From NCBI GenBank assembly GCA_902825215.1, contig LR782234.1, positions 558,001-622,000 of the forward strand: a stretch of 64,000 nt of DNA, in the 5' to 3' direction. This document shows, one piece after another, positions 28,861 to 37,858 of this stretch; the first letter of the stretch is position 1, and the number at the start of each line of letters is the position of its first letter. The translations under genes and the position numbers were made by a program. The notes below the pieces were generated by a model. That model made no database searches. It was not told where the DNA came from and was given only the letters and a program-made list of their open reading frames with translations. This stretch comes from Pseudomonas fluorescens (GTDB lineage: Bacteria > Pseudomonadota > Gammaproteobacteria > Pseudomonadales > Pseudomonadaceae).

Positions 28861-30795
28861 GTGTCGGCCGTTCTCTCACTGTTACAAAGCCGTTTGCTGC
28901 GGCCCGTGTTCGTTACCTTGGGTATCGCCCTTTTGGTGCAAGTGTTGGTGGCCGTTGCCCTGACGCGGAGCACCGTCACGGCGCTGGAAGCAGATCTGGC
29001 GACGCGCCTGGGAACCGACAGCCAGAAGCTGTCCGGCGAACTGGAGCAGGCCGGGCGGGAGGTCACTTCCAGTCTCGACGCTTTGTCTGCCAGTACCCGG
29101 CAGCGACTCACCGCTGGCCTGTCTTCACGCCTCAAAGAAGAGCAGGCGCAACTGCGTGCCACGCTGGAAAAGGACCTCAAGGATTCGGCCAACGATATGG
29201 CGCAGTTGCTCGCCTCCGTAGCTCCGCGGGCGATGTGGGACAGCGACGTACCGACCCTGTCGGAATTTGCCCGCCGCGCCCAGCGCAATCCCAACGTGTT
29301 GTTTGTGGTGTATGACGATGCCGCCGGCCAGCACCTGACCCGTTATCTGAACCGGGAAAACCCGATCAACAAGGCTTTGCTGGAGAAGGGCCAGGGTGAG
29401 CGCGCGCTGGATAAAGTGCTGGATGCAGCGAAAAACGATCCCTCGGTGTATTACCTCGAAGCGTCGATCAATCCCAACGGTGTGGAAATCGGCAAAGTGC
29501 TGATGGGCGTTTCCACGGCCTCGGTGGAAACCGATCTGGTCGAACTCGACAAGCGTTTCTCGGCACTGATCGCCAGCAGCGACCAACTGGTCGGTGACAG
29601 CCTCAAAGGCGCTGCGGCGGACAGCGCCAAAGCCATGCAAGCGCGCCTGCAGTCGGCGCAGTCCACGGCTGGCGAGATGAAAGCCAATACCGCGCAAACC
29701 GTTCAAGAGGCAGCGGCGACTCTGCGCTGGCGCATCGGCCTGGGCCTGGCGCTGGTCGGCTGTGCGGTGTTGCTGTTGCTGGCCGTGGTGTTGGGCCATC
29801 GCGTGGTCAATCGCCTGAAAATGCTCAACGCGGCGATGGACGATCTGGCGGCGGGCGAGGGCGATCTGACCAAGCGTGTGCAGATCAACAGCAAGGATGA
29901 AATCGGCGACATGGCCTCGGCGGTCAACCGCTTCGTGGACAAGTTGCAGCCGATCGTGCGCGAAGCTGGCGATGTGGCGCAGCGCACCGGAGTCGAGATT
30001 GGCGCGATGACCCTGCGCAACGCCGGCGCCGATGCGGCGGCCGGCATGCAGCGTGATGAAGTTGCCGAGAGCCTGCGTGCGTTGTCGCAGATGGCCGACG
30101 AGGCGCAATCGGAAAGCCATGCGATGCAGGCCGCACTCAAGCAAGTGGTGGAAATTCGACAGGCCACTGATGAAAACACCCGTACCTCGGCCAAGGTCGG
30201 CGGCCTGATCGAAGCGCTGGCCGGGCAGGTGGACACCGGGGCGAAAGTCATCGAGCGGCTGGCGCAGCAGAGTGAACAGATTGAAGTGGTGCTGACGGTG
30301 ATCCACGGCATCGCTGAGCAGACCAACCTGTTGGCCTTGAACGCGGCGATTGAAGCAGCGCGCGCGGGCGAGACAGGCCGCGGCTTCGCCGTGGTGGCGG
30401 ACGAAGTGCGGGCGTTGGCAAGCAAGACGCAAAGCTCCACCGGCGATATTCAGGCGCACATCGTCGCGTTGCAGCAGGGCGCGCGCGAGGCGGTCGAGGC
30501 GATCGGCCAGGCCGGGCGTCAGGCCAGTGAAGGCTTGCTGGTGTTGCGTGACAGCGCGCGACTGCAACAGTCGGTGCAGGCCTCGGTTGAACAGGTGCAC
30601 GCAGCGATCGGCCTCGCGACACAAGCGGCAGCGCATCAGGCGCAGGGTGCGCAGGCGGTGCGTGGGCGGGTGGAAACAATTCACGCACAGGCGGAAAAAG
30701 CCGCGCAGGCGGTGGTGGAGACCACGGCCAGTGGCAAGGTGCTGGATGGTCTGGCGGCACAGCTCAAGGCGAGCCTGGGACAGTTCAGGGCCTGA
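28861..30795 (+). CDS. Methyl-accepting chemotaxis protein
   Basis: The product has 644 residues. It starts with GTG at 28861 after AGAGGGA; nearby ATGs are out of frame. An N-terminal membrane helix ([19 protein letters not shown]) precedes a largely helical periplasmic region with a small sensor-like core ([18 protein letters not shown]...[12 protein letters not shown]). A second membrane helix ([17 protein letters not shown], about 295) and a HAMP region follow. The signalling tip [19 protein letters not shown] is intact. No CheR-binding pentapeptide is seen at the end (...[10 protein letters not shown]). The ligand is not predictable from the sequence. Confidence 0.92.
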   Translation: MSAVLSLLQSRLLRPVFVTLGIALLVQVLVAVALTRSTVTALEADLATRLGTDSQKLSGELEQAGREVTSSLDALSASTRQRLTAGLSSRLKEEQAQLRATLEKDLKDSANDMAQLLASVAPRAMWDSDVPTLSEFARRAQRNPNVLFVVYDDAAGQHLTRYLNRENPINKALLEKGQGERALDKVLDAAKNDPSVYYLEASINPNGVEIGKVLMGVSTASVETDLVELDKRFSALIASSDQLVGDSLKGAAADSAKAMQARLQSAQSTAGEMKANTAQTVQEAAATLRWRIGLGLALVGCAVLLLLAVVLGHRVVNRLKMLNAAMDDLAAGEGDLTKRVQINSKDEIGDMASAVNRFVDKLQPIVREAGDVAQRTGVEIGAMTLRNAGADAAAGMQRDEVAESLRALSQMADEAQSESHAMQAALKQVVEIRQATDENTRTSAKVGGLIEALAGQVDTGAKVIERLAQQSEQIEVVLTVIHGIAEQTNLLALNAAIEAARAGETGRGFAVVADEVRALASKTQSSTGDIQAHIVALQQGAREAVEAIGQAGRQASEGLLVLRDSARLQQSVQASVEQVHAAIGLATQAAAHQAQGAQAVRGRVETIHAQAEKAAQAVVETTASGKVLDGLAAQLKASLGQFRA

Positions 30796-30811
30796 TATTG
30801 GCCGGGCTGGC

Positions 30812-30884
30812 CTCTTCGCGAGCAGGCTCACTCCTACATTTGAAATACGTTTCCCTGTAGGAGTGAGCCTGCTCGCGATAGCTT
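30812..30884. repeat. REPIN-like inverted REP pair
   Basis: TCGCGAGCAGGCTCACTCC at the left and GGAGTGAGCCTGCTCGCGA at the right form a long perfect inverted repeat around an AT-rich centre. It lies between the convergent chemoreceptor and iron-permease genes. This is a common fluorescens-group REP sequence; it could also act as a two-way terminator. Confidence 0.85.
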
Positions 30885-30886
30885 TT

Positions 30887-32452
30887 TCAACGGCTCAGAT
30901 ACATTCGCGTCGTGAGCAGATAAACCGGCAACCCCGACACCACGATCAACAACGCCGCATAAGGCGCTGCGGCCGCGAACTCGACATTCGCGGTATGTGC
31001 CCAGACCTCGGTCGCCAGCGTATTGAGCCCGGTCGGACTCAGCAGCAGCGTCGCCGTCAATTCCTTCATCGCATCGAGAAACACCAGCGCAAACGCCGCA
31101 CCCAATGCCGGAAAAATGATCGGTAGTGTTACCCGGCAAAACGCCGTGAACGACGAAGCCCCGAGCGTGCGCGCCGCCTCTTCCAGCTGCGGTGCAGCCT
31201 TGTTCAGCGCCGTGCGAATTGGCGCCTGCGCCAACGGCAGAAACAGCAGCGCATAAGCAATCAGCAACAGTCCCGAGGTCTGATACAGCACTGGCACGTA
31301 GTGCAGAGCGAAATACACCAGCGTCAGGGCAATCACCAATCCCGGTAGCGCGTGCAGCAGATACGGCAAACGCTCGGCCCAGATCGCCAGTTGACCTTTG
31401 TAGCGCACCACCAGCAGCCCCACCGGAACCGCCAGCAACAGACAAAGCGCCGCGCCACCCAGCGACAATGCCAGCGACGACAACAGCGCTTCGCTAATCG
31501 CCGCTACCGGAAACGCCGCAGAAGAGCCAACCGCCAGCCAGTAAGCGAGCATTCCCAGTGGAATCCCGCTGCCGACAATCGCCAGCGCCAGGCAATACAA
31601 CTGACCGAGCGGAGCCCATGGGCCCAGGCGGACCTGTTCGGCCTGACGCGCTGCGCCTTGGCCGGTGCGCACATGCCGGCCCTTGCCACGCACGCGCAGT
31701 TCCACCCACAGCAACAGCAGGCACAGCGCGAGCAGCACTGCCGAGAGCATCGCCGCGTTGGCGTTGCTGAATTCCAGCTCGAACTGCTGATAGATCGCCG
31801 TGGTGAAGGTTTGCAGGCCAATGATCGACAGCGCGCCGAACTCCACCAGCATGTGCAAGGCGATCAACAGTGAGCCGGCCAAAAGCGATGGCCAGAGCAG
31901 CGGCAGGGTCACGCGAAAAAATACCCCCCAACGATTCTGCCCCAATGTGCGTGCGGACTCCTCGAGTGAAGGATCAAGGTTGCGCAACGTCGCCGCGACC
32001 GGCAAAAAGATCAGCGGATACTTCGACAGGCTCATCACCAGAATGGCCCCGCCAAGGCCTTCGAACTGTGCGCTCAGCGAAACCCAGGTAAAGCTGCTGA
32101 CAAACGCCGGCACCGCGAACGGCAGACACAGAATCACGCCCCACAAGCGTCGCCCCGGCAGATTGCTGCGTTCCAGCAGCCAGGCCAGGGACAGGCCGAT
32201 CACGCCGCAGGTGAGCGTCACGCCGACCATCAGCGCCAAGGTGTTGCGTAGCAGGCCGAATACGTACGGGCGCCACAACAAATGCAGTGCTTCGGCCCAA
32301 CCCGCCTGCCACGCCTTGAGCCCGACATAGGCCAGCGGCAACAGGCTCAACACCACCAATAGCAATACCGGCAGCAGCAGCCAGATTGATGGCCGCTTGC
32401 GATTTGGCACGTAACCCCCGCGCGAGGCGGGGGCGGATAACGATGCGCTCAT
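30887..32452 (-). CDS. Ferric iron ABC transporter permease (FbpB/HitB type)
   Basis: This 521-residue inner-membrane protein has about 12 helices and two homologous halves, typical of fused FbpB permeases. Each half has an EAA loop: EESARTLGQNRWGVFFRVTLP and EEAARTLGASSFTAFCRVTLP. It begins at the ATG overlapping the stop of the binding-protein gene (TGATG). It should move ferric ions from the periplasmic binding protein into the cytoplasm. No ATPase gene follows: the operon ends in a REP element and a convergent gene, so the ATP-binding subunit must be encoded elsewhere. Confidence 0.93.
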   Translation of the reverse strand: MSASLSAPASRGGYVPNRKRPSIWLLLPVLLLVVLSLLPLAYVGLKAWQAGWAEALHLLWRPYVFGLLRNTLALMVGVTLTCGVIGLSLAWLLERSNLPGRRLWGVILCLPFAVPAFVSSFTWVSLSAQFEGLGGAILVMSLSKYPLIFLPVAATLRNLDPSLEESARTLGQNRWGVFFRVTLPLLWPSLLAGSLLIALHMLVEFGALSIIGLQTFTTAIYQQFELEFSNANAAMLSAVLLALCLLLLWVELRVRGKGRHVRTGQGAARQAEQVRLGPWAPLGQLYCLALAIVGSGIPLGMLAYWLAVGSSAAFPVAAISEALLSSLALSLGGAALCLLLAVPVGLLVVRYKGQLAIWAERLPYLLHALPGLVIALTLVYFALHYVPVLYQTSGLLLIAYALLFLPLAQAPIRTALNKAAPQLEEAARTLGASSFTAFCRVTLPIIFPALGAAFALVFLDAMKELTATLLLSPTGLNTLATEVWAHTANVEFAAAAPYAALLIVVSGLPVYLLTTRMYLSR

Positions 32453-33462
32453 CAGTTCAAGCCAACTTCGCGTTCCAGCTCCAGCGCTTCTTCAGCATTG
32501 CCCAGATCGGCCGGCGTCACGTTCGGTGCTTCCAGCTCGCTGAATGGCTTGAGCCCCCGATCCGATTCCATGCCTTTGTGCAGTGGATATTCGGCGGTGG
32601 TCTGGGTGATCACGCGCTGACCTTCTTCGCTGGCCATGAACGCAAGGAATTGCTGGGCTTCTTTTGGATGTTTGCTGGACTTCGGCACGGCCGCGCTGGA
32701 CACGGTGATCAGGCCGCCAGCGTCACCGCCGGTAAAGTAGTGCAGTTTCGAATCGAGCTGGCCTTTCTCGCGTTGCAGGGCGAACCAGTAGTAGTTGTTC
32801 ACCAGCACGGTGGCGACTTCACCATTTTCCACGGCTTTGAGCGCGACCATGTTGTTGCTGTAGGTCTTGCCGAACGCGCGCAGGCCGGTCAGCCATTCTT
32901 CGGCGGCGTCACGCCCGTGCAGCTTGATGATCGCCACGGCCTGTTCCTGGAATGCGCCGCTGGTCGGCACGAAACCGACCTTGCCTTGCCATTGCGGCTC
33001 GGAAAATTCCATCACCGATTTCGGCAGATCTTTCTCGTCGATCAGTTTCGGATTGAACGCAACCACGCGCACGCGAGCGGTGACGCCGATCCAGGTGCCG
33101 TTGGCGGCGACGTATTTTTCCGGCAATACCGCCAGGGTTGCGTCATCAGCCTTGGCCAGCAGGCCTTGCTCGCCAAGATTATTCAGCGGCGGCGATTCTT
33201 CGGTGTAGATCACGTCGGCGGGGGAGCGGTCGCCTTCTTCGATGATCTGGCTGGCGAGCTGATTGCTGCTGCCTTTGCGCACGTTGACGTGAATGCCGGT
33301 CTTGGTTTCGAAGGCCTTGGCAATCGCATCGCCGACCTCTTTGTGCTGGCCGTTGTACAGAGTCAGGGAAACCGCATCGGCTGCCTGGGTGAGGGGAGTG
33401 GCGAGCGCCAGGCCGAGGAGGGTGAAGGTCAGGCCTCGGCGCAGGGTATTTCGAAACGTCAT
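32452..33462 (-). CDS. Periplasmic ferric iron-binding protein (FbpA/HitA type)
   Basis: The product has 336 residues with a signal peptide (MTFRNTLRRGLTFTLLGLALATPLTQA). The mature part begins VSLTLYNGQHKEVGDAIAKAF. It contains the Tyr pair in VLVNNYYWFALQ that binds Fe(III) in FbpA-type proteins, and SSAAVPKSSKHPKEAQQFL. It is the first gene of an operon with the permease. A Fur-box-like sequence lies about 40 bases upstream. Confidence 0.93.
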   Translation of the reverse strand: MTFRNTLRRGLTFTLLGLALATPLTQAADAVSLTLYNGQHKEVGDAIAKAFETKTGIHVNVRKGSSNQLASQIIEEGDRSPADVIYTEESPPLNNLGEQGLLAKADDATLAVLPEKYVAANGTWIGVTARVRVVAFNPKLIDEKDLPKSVMEFSEPQWQGKVGFVPTSGAFQEQAVAIIKLHGRDAAEEWLTGLRAFGKTYSNNMVALKAVENGEVATVLVNNYYWFALQREKGQLDSKLHYFTGGDAGGLITVSSAAVPKSSKHPKEAQQFLAFMASEEGQRVITQTTAEYPLHKGMESDRGLKPFSELEAPNVTPADLGNAEEALELEREVGLN

Positions 33463-33499
33463 TCGCAGGGTTCCTCACTGTCGCATTGCAAAAACTTGC

Positions 33500-33518
33500 A
33501 ACAATGATAAACGATATT
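33500..33518 (-). promoter_or_regulatory. Candidate Fur box upstream of the iron transporter
   Basis: AACAATGATAAACGATATT matches 13 of 19 positions of the Fur consensus GATAATGATAATCATTATC by eye. It lies 37 bases before the ATG of the iron-binding protein gene, in the expected promoter position. This fits iron-repressed expression. Confidence 0.55.
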
Positions 33519-33593
33519 GTTTCTCAAGTGCGCTTCGCGGTCCGATCAGCATGTGGGGTGTGAGTCGGCAATTAGCGGAAGCCAGAAACGCAA

Positions 33594-33613
33594 AAACCCG
33601 CTTTCGCGGGTTT
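33594..33613 (-). terminator. Terminator of tRNA-Leu copy 2
   Basis: AAACCCGC / GCGGGTTT around TTTC, about 35 bases after the 3' end of the tRNA on the minus strand. The same hairpin recurs after the other copy. Confidence 0.8.
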
Positions 33614-33648
33614 CTGTGAAATTCAAGGCCTGAACCTTGAATTTGAAT

Positions 33649-33735
33649 TGGTGCCCAGAAGAAGACTCGAACTTCCACGACCGTAAGGTCACCAGCACCT
33701 GAAGCTGGCGTGTCTACCAATTTCACCATCTGGGC
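33649..33735 (-). tRNA. tRNA-Leu (anticodon CAG), copy 2
   Basis: This is an 87-base gene with the 3' CCA encoded. The acceptor stem GCCCAGA / TCTGGGC and anticodon stem CCAGC / GCTGG enclose the loop TTCAGGT, giving anticodon CAG, which reads CUG, the main leucine codon here. A long variable arm is present, as in class II tRNAs. It is identical in sequence to the copy 267 bases upstream. Confidence 0.95.
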
Positions 33736-33770
33736 AATCATCGCGAGCGTTGCCGCTGTTGATGTGGCGC

Positions 33771-33799
33771 ACTATACGGAGCGCTTTTTGATCTGTAAA
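33771..33799 (-). promoter_or_regulatory. Promoter of tRNA-Leu copy 2
   Basis: On the minus strand TTTACA and TATAGT are separated by 17 bases, about 35 bases before the tRNA. The same boxes and spacing occur before the other copy. Confidence 0.75.
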
Positions 33800-33851
33800 C
33801 CCCTGATTTAATTTTAATAAATCGGTTTTAAGAAAACCCGGGCTTAGAATG

Positions 33852-33879
33852 CACAAAACCCGCTTTCGCGGGTTTTGTG
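33852..33879 (-). terminator. Terminator of tRNA-Leu copy 1
   Basis: A 12-bp perfect stem, CACAAAACCCGC / GCGGGTTTTGTG with loop TTTC. It lies between the two tRNA genes, so each is a separate transcript. Confidence 0.85.
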
Positions 33880-33915
33880 TGAGCCTTGAAACTGATCTAG
33901 TCTCAAGCTCGAAAT

Positions 33916-34002
33916 TGGTGCCCAGAAGAAGACTCGAACTTCCACGACCGTAAGGTCACCAGCACCTGAAGCTGGCGTGTCTACCAATTTCACCATCTGG
34001 GC
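33916..34002 (-). tRNA. tRNA-Leu (anticodon CAG), copy 1
   Basis: This is the 87-base upstream twin of the tRNA at 33649-33735, with the same CCA end, CAG anticodon and long variable arm. The promoter, gene and terminator were duplicated together as a 267-base unit. Confidence 0.95.
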
Positions 34003-34038
34003 AGCATCGTCAACGCATCTGCGTCGTCAATGGCGCGC

Positions 34039-34067
34039 ACTATACGGAGGGTCTTTTTAGCTGTAAA
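34039..34067 (-). promoter_or_regulatory. Promoter of tRNA-Leu copy 1
   Basis: On the minus strand TTTACA, a 17-base spacer and TATAGT, ending about 36 bases before the tRNA. Between here and rnr (34068-34228) must lie the divergent rnr promoter; no clear boxes were seen. Confidence 0.75.
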
Positions 34068-34228
34068 CCCCTGTCAGCAAAAAATATGATTTTTTTTACC
34101 AGCGGTGGTCAAAATGGCTTTCGGACGGCAGATCATGGCATCCGTTGCGCCTTATATAGCCGGAAATTTCCCGTTTCATGGCGCCTATGCCAAACTAACC
34201 CGTATATAGACAAGGTGAAAACTCTCTA

Positions 34229-36859
34229 ATGGCCGATTGGCAGTCCCTCGATCCCGAGGCCGCTCGTGAAGCGGAAAAATACGAAAACCCTATTCCTAGC
34301 CGCGAACTGATCCTGGCGCATCTCGCCGATCGTGGTTCGCCGGCTGCCCGCGAGCAACTGGTCGAAGAGTTCGGTCTGACCACCGAAGACCAGATTGAAG
34401 CCCTGCGCCGCCGTCTGCGCGCCATGGAACGCGACGCTCAACTGATCTACACCCGTCGTGGCACCTATGCCCCGGTGGACAAGCTCGATCTGATCCTCGG
34501 TCGCATCAGCGGTCACCGTGACGGTTTCGGCTTCCTGGTCCCGGACGACGGCAGCGACGACCTGTTCATGAGCCCGGCGCAAATGCGTCTGGTGTTCGAT
34601 GGCGATCGTGCGCTGGCCCGCGTTTCCGGCCTCGACCGTCGCGGTCGTCGCGAGGGCGTGATCGTTGAAGTGGTGTCCCGTGCCCACGAAACCATCGTCG
34701 GTCGTTACTTCGAAGAAGGCGGCATCGGTTTCGTCGTTGCCGACAACCCGAAGATCCAGCAGGAAGTGCTGGTCACACCGGGCCGCAACGCCAATGCGCA
34801 GATCGGTCAGTTCGTCGAGGTGAAAATCACCCACTGGCCGACGCCGCGCTTCCAGCCGCAGGGCGATGTGGTCGAAGTGGTCGGCAACTACATGGCGCCG
34901 GGCATGGAAATCGATGTTGCCCTGCGCACCTACGACATTCCGCACGTCTGGCCTGAAGCCGTACTGAAGGAAGCCGGCAAGCTCAAGCCGGAAGTCGAAG
35001 AAAAAGACAAAGAGAAGCGCATTGATCTGCGCCATCTGCCGTTCGTCACCATCGACGGCGAAGATGCCCGCGACTTCGATGACGCGGTTTACTGCGAAGC
35101 CAAGCCGGGCAAGCTGCGCCTGTTCTCCGGCGGCTGGAAGTTGTACGTGGCGATTGCCGACGTCTCCAGCTATGTGAAAATCGGTTCGGCGCTGGACAAC
35201 GAAGCGCAGGTGCGCGGCAACTCGGTGTACTTCCCTGAGCGCGTGATTCCGATGCTGCCAGAGCAGCTGTCCAACGGCCTGTGCTCGCTGAATCCGCACG
35301 TTGATCGCCTGGCCATGGTCTGCGAGATGACCATCTCCAAGTCCGGCGAAATGACCGATTACTGCTTCTATGAGGCGGTGATTCACTCTCACGCCCGCCT
35401 GACCTACAACAAGGTCAGCGCCATGCTGGAAACGCCGAAGGCTACCGAAGCGCGCAAGCTGCGTGGCGAGTACACCGACGTCGTACCGCACCTGAAGCAG
35501 CTTTATGCGCTGTACAAAGTGCTGCTGGCAGCCCGTCATGTGCGTGGTGCGATTGATTTCGAAACGCAGGAAACCCGGATCATCTTCGGTTCCGAGCGCA
35601 AGATCGCCGAAATCCGTCCGACCATCCGCAACGATGCGCACAAGCTGATCGAGGAGTGCATGCTGGCGGCCAACGTGGCCACTGCCGAATTCCTCAAGAA
35701 GCATGAAATTCCCGCGCTGTATCGCGTTCACGCCGGTCCGCCGCCGGAGCGTCTGGAAAAACTGCGCGCGTTCCTGGGCGAGCTCGGCCTGTCTCTGCAC
35801 AAGGGCAAGGACGGTCCATCGCCGAAGGACTATCAGGCCTTGTTGGCGGGCATCAAGGATCGTCCGGATTTCCATCTGATCCAGACCGTCATGCTGCGCT
35901 CGTTGAGCCAGGCGGTGTACAGCGCTGAAAACGACGGCCACTTCGGCCTGAATTACGAAGCCTATACCCACTTCACTTCGCCGATCCGTCGTTATCCGGA
36001 CCTGCTGACGCACCGCGCGATCCGCAGCGTGATCCATTCGAAGCAGGACACCCCGCACGTTCGCCGTGCCGGTGCGATGACCATTCCAAAGGCGCGCATC
36101 TATCCGTACGACGAAGCGGCGCTGGAACAGCTCGGCGAGCAATGCTCGATGAGCGAGCGTCGTGCCGACGAAGCGACCCGCGACGTAGTGAACTGGCTCA
36201 AGTGCGAGTTCATGAAGGATCGCGTCGGCGAGTCGTTCCCGGGCGTGATCACTGCGGTGACCGGTTTCGGCCTGTTCGTCGAGCTGACCGACATTTATGT
36301 CGAGGGTCTGGTCCACGTCACGGCGCTACCAGGCGATTACTATCACTTCGACCCCGTGCATCACCGCTTGGCGGGCGAGCGCACCGGGCGCAGTTTCCGC
36401 CTCGGCGATACCGTTGAAGTGCGGGTCATGCGCGTCGATCTCGACGAGCGCAAGATCGACTTCGAGATGGCAGACAAAACCATCAGCGCGCCGATCGGCC
36501 GCAAAAAACGCGGCGCTGAAACCGCCGCGCCGGCTGCCAAGGCTGCAGAAGACAAGGCGCCGGCGAAAACCGCCAGCCGTCGTCCGGCCAAGGAAAAGGT
36601 GTCCGAGGCTTATCGGCCAAGCGACGCTGTGGCAAAAAACGCCGAGCTGCGTAAAAGCCGTGAAATGAAAAAGGCCTTGCTCGCCGATGCAAAAAGCGGT
36701 GGTAAAGCGCCGTCTGCGGGAAAGACCGGACGGTCGGCGCCTGAGAAGGCTTCCGGCGGCAAGCCAGCCAAACCGAGCAAGCACCGCAAGGGCCCGCCAA
36801 AAGCGGGTTCCGCTCCAGCCAAAAGTGGCGGAGCCCGTAAACCGAAGGCGAAGTCATGA
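34229..36859 (+). CDS. rnr: Ribonuclease R
   Basis: The product has 876 residues, a processive 3'-5' exoribonuclease able to degrade structured RNA. The order is: N-terminal helix-turn-helix-like region (RELILAHLADRGSPAAREQL), cold-shock domains, RNB catalytic domain with TIDGEDARDFDDAVYCE (clustered metal-binding Asp), S1 domain (GESFPGVITAVTGFGLFVEL), and a Lys/Ala/Pro-rich tail from about 755. The stop overlaps the rlmB ATG by 4 bases. Confidence 0.97.
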   Translation: MADWQSLDPEAAREAEKYENPIPSRELILAHLADRGSPAAREQLVEEFGLTTEDQIEALRRRLRAMERDAQLIYTRRGTYAPVDKLDLILGRISGHRDGFGFLVPDDGSDDLFMSPAQMRLVFDGDRALARVSGLDRRGRREGVIVEVVSRAHETIVGRYFEEGGIGFVVADNPKIQQEVLVTPGRNANAQIGQFVEVKITHWPTPRFQPQGDVVEVVGNYMAPGMEIDVALRTYDIPHVWPEAVLKEAGKLKPEVEEKDKEKRIDLRHLPFVTIDGEDARDFDDAVYCEAKPGKLRLFSGGWKLYVAIADVSSYVKIGSALDNEAQVRGNSVYFPERVIPMLPEQLSNGLCSLNPHVDRLAMVCEMTISKSGEMTDYCFYEAVIHSHARLTYNKVSAMLETPKATEARKLRGEYTDVVPHLKQLYALYKVLLAARHVRGAIDFETQETRIIFGSERKIAEIRPTIRNDAHKLIEECMLAANVATAEFLKKHEIPALYRVHAGPPPERLEKLRAFLGELGLSLHKGKDGPSPKDYQALLAGIKDRPDFHLIQTVMLRSLSQAVYSAENDGHFGLNYEAYTHFTSPIRRYPDLLTHRAIRSVIHSKQDTPHVRRAGAMTIPKARIYPYDEAALEQLGEQCSMSERRADEATRDVVNWLKCEFMKDRVGESFPGVITAVTGFGLFVELTDIYVEGLVHVTALPGDYYHFDPVHHRLAGERTGRSFRLGDTVEVRVMRVDLDERKIDFEMADKTISAPIGRKKRGAETAAPAAKAAEDKAPAKTASRRPAKEKVSEAYRPSDAVAKNAELRKSREMKKALLADAKSGGKAPSAGKTGRSAPEKASGGKPAKPSKHRKGPPKAGSAPAKSGGARKPKAKS

Positions 36860-37620
36860 GTCAGTTGGAAAAAATCTACGGCGTTCACGCGGTAGAAGCG
36901 TTACTGCGTCACCACCCAAAACGCGTCAAGCAGATCTGGCTGGCGGAAAGCCGCAACGATCCGCGGGTGCAGACCCTGGTTGAGCTGGCTAACGAAAATC
37001 GTGTTCAGGTTGGTCAGGCCGAGCGCCGCGAAATGGACGCTTGGGTCGAAGGCGTCCACCAGGGTGTGGTTGCGGAAGTCAGCCCGAGCCAGGTCTGGGG
37101 CGAAGCGATGCTCGACGAACTGCTCGATCGCACCGAAGGCGCGCCGCTGCTGCTGGTGCTCGACGGCGTGACCGACCCGCACAACCTCGGCGCCTGCCTG
37201 CGCTCGGCCGATGCGGCCGGGGCGCTGGCGGTGATCGTGCCGAAAGACAAGTCGGCGACCCTGACGCCTGTGGTGCGCAAAGTCGCTTGCGGCGCAGCGG
37301 AAGTCATCCCGCTGGTGGCGGTGACCAACCTCGCCCGCACGCTGGAGAAACTTCAGCAGCGCGGCCTGTGGGTGGTGGGTACGGCGGGGGAGGCCGAGGT
37401 CAGCATTTATGACCAGGACCTGACCGGCCCGACCATCCTTATCATGGGCGCCGAAGGCAAAGGCATGCGTCGCCTGACTCGCGAGCACTGCGACTATCTG
37501 GTAAACCTGCCGATGGCCGGTAGCGTCAGCAGTCTCAACGTCTCCGTGGCTACCGGCGTCTGCCTGTTCGAAGCCCAGCGCCAGCGTGGCGCCAAGGCGC
37601 GCGCTTCGCGCAAGCCATAA
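36856..37620 (+). CDS. rlmB: 23S rRNA (guanosine-2251-2'-O)-methyltransferase
   Basis: This 254-residue SPOUT enzyme modifies Gm2251 in the P loop of the ribosome. The N-terminal RNA-binding domain starts KIYGVHAVEALLRHHPKRV. The knotted catalytic part has LDGVTDPHNLGACLRSADAAG, IMGAEGKGMRRLTREHCD and PMAGSVSSLNVSVATGV. It is co-transcribed with rnr through the 4-base overlap. Confidence 0.97.
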   Translation: MSQLEKIYGVHAVEALLRHHPKRVKQIWLAESRNDPRVQTLVELANENRVQVGQAERREMDAWVEGVHQGVVAEVSPSQVWGEAMLDELLDRTEGAPLLLVLDGVTDPHNLGACLRSADAAGALAVIVPKDKSATLTPVVRKVACGAAEVIPLVAVTNLARTLEKLQQRGLWVVGTAGEAEVSIYDQDLTGPTILIMGAEGKGMRRLTREHCDYLVNLPMAGSVSSLNVSVATGVCLFEAQRQRGAKARASRKP

Positions 37621-37623
37621 GGT

Positions 37624-37682
37624 GCAAGCTGCAAGCCTCAAGTCAAAAGCGGTCCGCTTGCAGCTTGAGGCTTGTAGCTCAT
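37624..37682. repeat. Inverted repeat after rlmB
   Basis: GCAAGCTGCAAGCCTCAAG and the facing CTTGCAGCTTGAGGCTTGTAGC form an imperfect palindrome of the type scattered between Pseudomonas genes. It probably also marks the end of the rnr-rlmB transcript. Confidence 0.65.
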
Positions 37683-37711
37683 AGCTGCTGTTCATTTATT
37701 CACCAATTACC

Positions 37712-37740
37712 TTGCACCCCCGCAGTCCCTTCTCTACAAT
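37712..37740 (+). promoter_or_regulatory. Sigma-70-type promoter of rpsF operon
   Basis: TTGCAC, a 17-base spacer and TACAAT are close to consensus. The predicted start of transcription is about 37747, giving a leader of about 110 bases. Confidence 0.75.
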
Positions 37741-37747
37741 TGCGCCC

Positions 37748-37789
37748 CTTGCTGTGGCGGCAGGCACGCATGTGCCCCGGGCCAGCAAG
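37748..37789 (+). promoter_or_regulatory. Candidate S6:S18-binding leader motif of rpsF
   Basis: An outer stem CTTGCTG / CAGCAAG encloses an inner hairpin GGCAC-GCAT-GTGCC followed at once by an unpaired CCG (37777-37779). This matches the layout of the known rpsF leader motif, where a bulged CCG mimics the 16S rRNA site for the S6:S18 complex. It would give feedback repression of the operon. Confidence 0.6.
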
Positions 37790-37858
37790 TCCATAAGTGT
37801 CATTCACTCCTTGTCTGACCGTTTTTGAGCGGCAGGCTACAACCCGTAAGGAGCATTC

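Noticed and set aside
33592..34067. Two tRNA-Leu copies as att sites of a genomic island
   Set aside because: Only 180 bases lie between them and no integrase is nearby.
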